Assembly: GCA_030446945.1 (NCBI GenBank)
Contig: JAUJMI010000204.1
Location: 1 to 6,813 of the forward strand
Source: Longimicrobium sp.
GTDB taxonomy: Bacteria > Gemmatimonadota > Gemmatimonadetes > Longimicrobiales > Longimicrobiaceae
Reading direction: 5' to 3'
Length of the DNA: 6,813 nucleotides
Both the position numbers and the translations under genes were made by a program. Under the pieces are notes generated by a model that saw only the letters and a program-made list of their open reading frames with translations, was not told where the DNA came from and searched no databases. Shown piece by piece: positions 5,087-6,813 of the stretch. Numbering within the stretch: the first letter of the stretch is position 1; each line of letters starts with the position of its first letter.

Positions 5087-6045
5087 CCGGCACGCTCCTC
5101 CGCATCGCGTCGCGCGGCAGTCAGCTGGCGCTCTGGCAGGCGCACGCCGTGGAGCGCGCCCTGCTGACCGCCGATCCGGACGCCGAGGTGCGCATCGAGG
5201 TGGTGAAGACGATCGGCGACAAGATCCTCGATGTCCCGCTCGCGAAGATCGGCGACAAGGGGCTCTTCACCAAAGAGCTGGACCAAGCGCTCCTTTCGGG
5301 CACCGCGGACCTGGCCGTGCACTCACTCAAGGACGTGCCCACGCGCCTCCCGGACGGCCTGACGATCGCCGCTATCACCGTCCGCGAAGACCCGCGCGAC
5401 GTGCTGATCCTCGCGCCCGGCCGCACCGGCTCGCTCGCGGAGCTGCCAGCGGACGCGCGGGTGGGGACCAGCTCGCTGCGTCGGCGCGCCCAGCTCCAGG
5501 CGCGGCGGGCGGACCTGGAGGTGCTCGACCTGCGCGGCAACCTCAACACGCGTCTCGCCAAGCTGGACCGCGGGGAGTACGAAGGGATCATCCTCGCCGC
5601 CGCCGGCGTGCTGCGCCTGGGGTGGGAAGACCGCATCTCCGAGCTCCTCGATCCCCCCGACTGGCTCCCCGCGGTGGGGCAGGGCGCCCTCGCCGTAGTC
5701 GCCCGCTCGGACGACGAACCGCTCCTCCAGCGCCTGCGCGGCCTCGACCACGCCCCCACCGCCGCCGCCACCGCGGCGGAGCGCGCCTTCCTGCGCGCCC
5801 TGGAAGGCGGCTGCCAGGTCCCCATCGGCGCCCTGGGCGAGCTCCGCGGCGCGCGCCTGACGCTGCACGGCCTCGTCGCCTCCACGAGCGGCGACACGAT
5901 CCTGCGCGCCTCCGCCGAGGGCGCGCCGGAAGCGGCCGCCGAGGTGGGCCGCGGCCTCGCGGACGAGCTGCTGCAGCGCGGGGCAGGGGAGCTCCTCGCG
6001 CAGATCCGCCGCGAAGTCCCCGCCGCCCGCCCGGGTCAGCCGTGA
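5080..6045 (+). CDS. hemC: Hydroxymethylbilane synthase (porphobilinogen deaminase)
   Basis: It polymerises four porphobilinogens into hydroxymethylbilane, the third common step of tetrapyrrole (heme) synthesis, in the cytoplasm. The 321 residues are the normal length. Motifs in order are [14 protein letters not shown] (8-21), KTIGDK (43-48), [12 protein letters not shown] (60-71), [12 protein letters not shown] (77-88, catalytic Asp85), [11 protein letters not shown] (129-139), [10 protein letters not shown] (150-159), AVGQGALA (198-205) and GGCQVPIG (243-250). Cys245 is the attachment point for the dipyrromethane cofactor. All key residues are present, so the enzyme should be active. The GTG start overlaps the lptE stop by 7 bp and has GGGAG (5065-5069) 10 nt upstream. 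Placing hemC between lptE and a heptose enzyme is unlike the usual hemCD arrangement, and no hemD follows. Confidence 0.97.
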   Translation: MVAGTLLRIASRGSQLALWQAHAVERALLTADPDAEVRIEVVKTIGDKILDVPLAKIGDKGLFTKELDQALLSGTADLAVHSLKDVPTRLPDGLTIAAITVREDPRDVLILAPGRTGSLAELPADARVGTSSLRRRAQLQARRADLEVLDLRGNLNTRLAKLDRGEYEGIILAAAGVLRLGWEDRISELLDPPDWLPAVGQGALAVVARSDDEPLLQRLRGLDHAPTAAATAAERAFLRALEGGCQVPIGALGELRGARLTLHGLVASTSGDTILRASAEGAPEAAAEVGRGLADELLQRGAGELLAQIRREVPAARPGQP

Positions 6046-6518
6046 GCGCGGAGCACAAAATCGTCGGCCGCGAAGAGCTCGTCGCGCGGCTCGGCAGGCC
6101 GCGCAACGAGCGCGTCGTCTTCACCAACGGCTGCTTCGACGTGCTCCATCGGGGCCACGTCGAGTACCTGGAGTCCGCGCGCGGGCTCGGCGACCTCCTC
6201 GTCGTCGGCCTCAACACGGACGATTCCGTGCGCCGCCTCAAGGGCCCCTCACGCCCCGTGAACCCCGAGGAGGACCGCGCCTACGTCCTGGCGGGGCTCG
6301 CGTCGGTGGACTACGTCACCTTCTTCGCGGAAGACACCCCGCGTGACCTCATCGTTGCGCTCCTTCCCGACGTGCTGGTCAAGGGCGGCGACTACCGCAG
6401 GGAAGACATCGTGGGCGGCGCCGAAGTCGAAGCCGCCGGCGGGGAGGTGGTCGTCGCCCCGCTCGTCCCCGGCCGCTCCACGACGGCCATCCTCCAGCGA
6501 GCAGCCCAGAATGCCTGA
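6042..6518 (+). CDS. rfaE2: D-glycero-beta-D-manno-heptose 1-phosphate adenylyltransferase (stand-alone RfaE2)
   Basis: It makes ADP-D-glycero-beta-D-manno-heptose from heptose 1-phosphate and ATP, supplying the LPS inner core. The 158 residues are a full nucleotidyltransferase domain equal to the C-terminal half of E. coli HldE, without the kinase half. Visible motifs are [13 protein letters not shown] (27-39), with the HxGH nucleotide-binding signature at 36-39, [15 protein letters not shown] (55-69), DVLVKGGDY (110-118) and the end motif GRSTTAI (144-150). The GTG start (6042) overlaps the hemC TGA as GTGA, and no good Shine-Dalgarno is seen, so it is probably coupled to hemC. The partner kinase (RfaE1) must lie elsewhere in the genome. 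The family call is secure; substrate specificity is inferred from the motifs and the LPS context. Confidence 0.93.
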   Translation: MSAEHKIVGREELVARLGRPRNERVVFTNGCFDVLHRGHVEYLESARGLGDLLVVGLNTDDSVRRLKGPSRPVNPEEDRAYVLAGLASVDYVTFFAEDTPRDLIVALLPDVLVKGGDYRREDIVGGAEVEAAGGEVVVAPLVPGRSTTAILQRAAQNA

Positions 6519-6813
6519 CCGGTCCGAAGGTCGCACCCCCGAGCAGCCGCGCGCCCTGCGCATCGAGCGTGGCGTGTCGGAGTACGCGGAGGGGTCGTGC
6601 CTGATCTCCACGGGGCGCACGCGCGTCCTCTGCACCGCAACGGTGGAGCGCGGGGTCCCCGGCTGGCGCAAGGGGAGCGGTGAGGGCTGGGTGACCGCGG
6701 AGTATTCCATGCTCCCGCGCGCCACGCACTCCCGCAACCAGCGCGAGCGCAAGCAGGTGGGCGGGCGCACCCAGGAGATCCAGCGCCTGATCGGCCGCAG
6801 CCTGCGCTCGTGC
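6511..6813 (+). CDS. rph: Ribonuclease PH (5' part, cut by window edge)
   Basis: RNase PH is a phosphorolytic 3'-5' exoribonuclease that trims the 3' ends of tRNA precursors and forms a hexameric ring. The first 101 codons are present. They carry [20 protein letters not shown] (31-50), [20 protein letters not shown] (57-76) and [16 protein letters not shown] (85-100). Arg86 in GRTQEIQR corresponds to the phosphate-binding Arg of the family. An unconserved Arg/Glu-rich segment of ~12 residues comes first. The ATG overlaps the rfaE2 stop by 8 bp, which continues the coupled chain. The frame is open to the window edge with no sign of damage; the rest of the catalytic core lies outside. Confidence 0.95.
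   Translation, partial: MPDRSEGRTPEQPRALRIERGVSEYAEGSCLISTGRTRVLCTATVERGVPGWRKGSGEGWVTAEYSMLPRATHSRNQRERKQVGGRTQEIQRLIGRSLRSC

Noticed and set aside
5121..5897. Minus-strand frame opposite hemC
   Set aside because: Ser/Arg-rich shadow frame. HemC in the plus frame carries every conserved motif.

Overview
The window is very GC-rich, densely coded DNA from a diderm, LPS-making bacterium. The gene set (LpxH-type phosphatase, LptE, a LolB-like lipoprotein, heptose-1-phosphate adenylyltransferase) requires an outer membrane with lipid A and a heptose core. The GC content, the intergenic style of short G/C-rich hairpins ending in CCCCTA(A/C)G, and the HEAT-cyclophilin lipoprotein suggest Gemmatimonadota, perhaps a Longimicrobium relative. 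That placement is an inference from style, not from a marker gene.

Layout. Bases 1-59 are the last 18 codons of an unidentified rightward gene. Bases 60-510 are a non-coding gap between two convergent genes. The gap contains two inverted copies of a ~65-71 bp element with a near-perfect 12-13 bp hairpin core. Each copy is oriented the same way relative to the gene it follows. Between the copies lie three smaller hairpins whose left arms start ~80 bp apart (181, 261, 340). Bases 511-1251 (minus strand) encode the LpxH-like phosphatase. Bases 1252-1364 are a compact divergent promoter region. From 1365 to the right edge there is an uninterrupted rightward gene chain: YbgC-type thioesterase, HEAT-repeat/cyclophilin lipoprotein, LolB/DUF4292-like lipoprotein, LptE, HemC, stand-alone RfaE2 (HldE C-terminal domain) and the first 101 codons of RNase PH.

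Every junction in the chain is an overlap (ATGA, GTGA, 53 bp, 7 bp, GTGA, 8 bp), so it looks like one transcript with translational coupling. The genes join outer-membrane building (lipoprotein handling, LPS insertion, LPS core precursor, and lipid A synthesis from the divergent lpxH) to a periplasmic folding/scaffold protein, tetrapyrrole synthesis and 3'-end RNA processing.

The most distinctive features are two. (1) The divergent promoter has a 13-bp perfect inverted repeat that carries a TAGCTT -10-like box for each direction, each only 7-8 nt before an ATG. lpxH would then be leaderless, and the operon would begin with a leaderless 10-codon ORF whose stop overlaps the ybgC start. (2) The paired 3'-end elements at 65-135 and 408-472. 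I found no mobile-element genes, CRISPR array, tRNA or rRNA.
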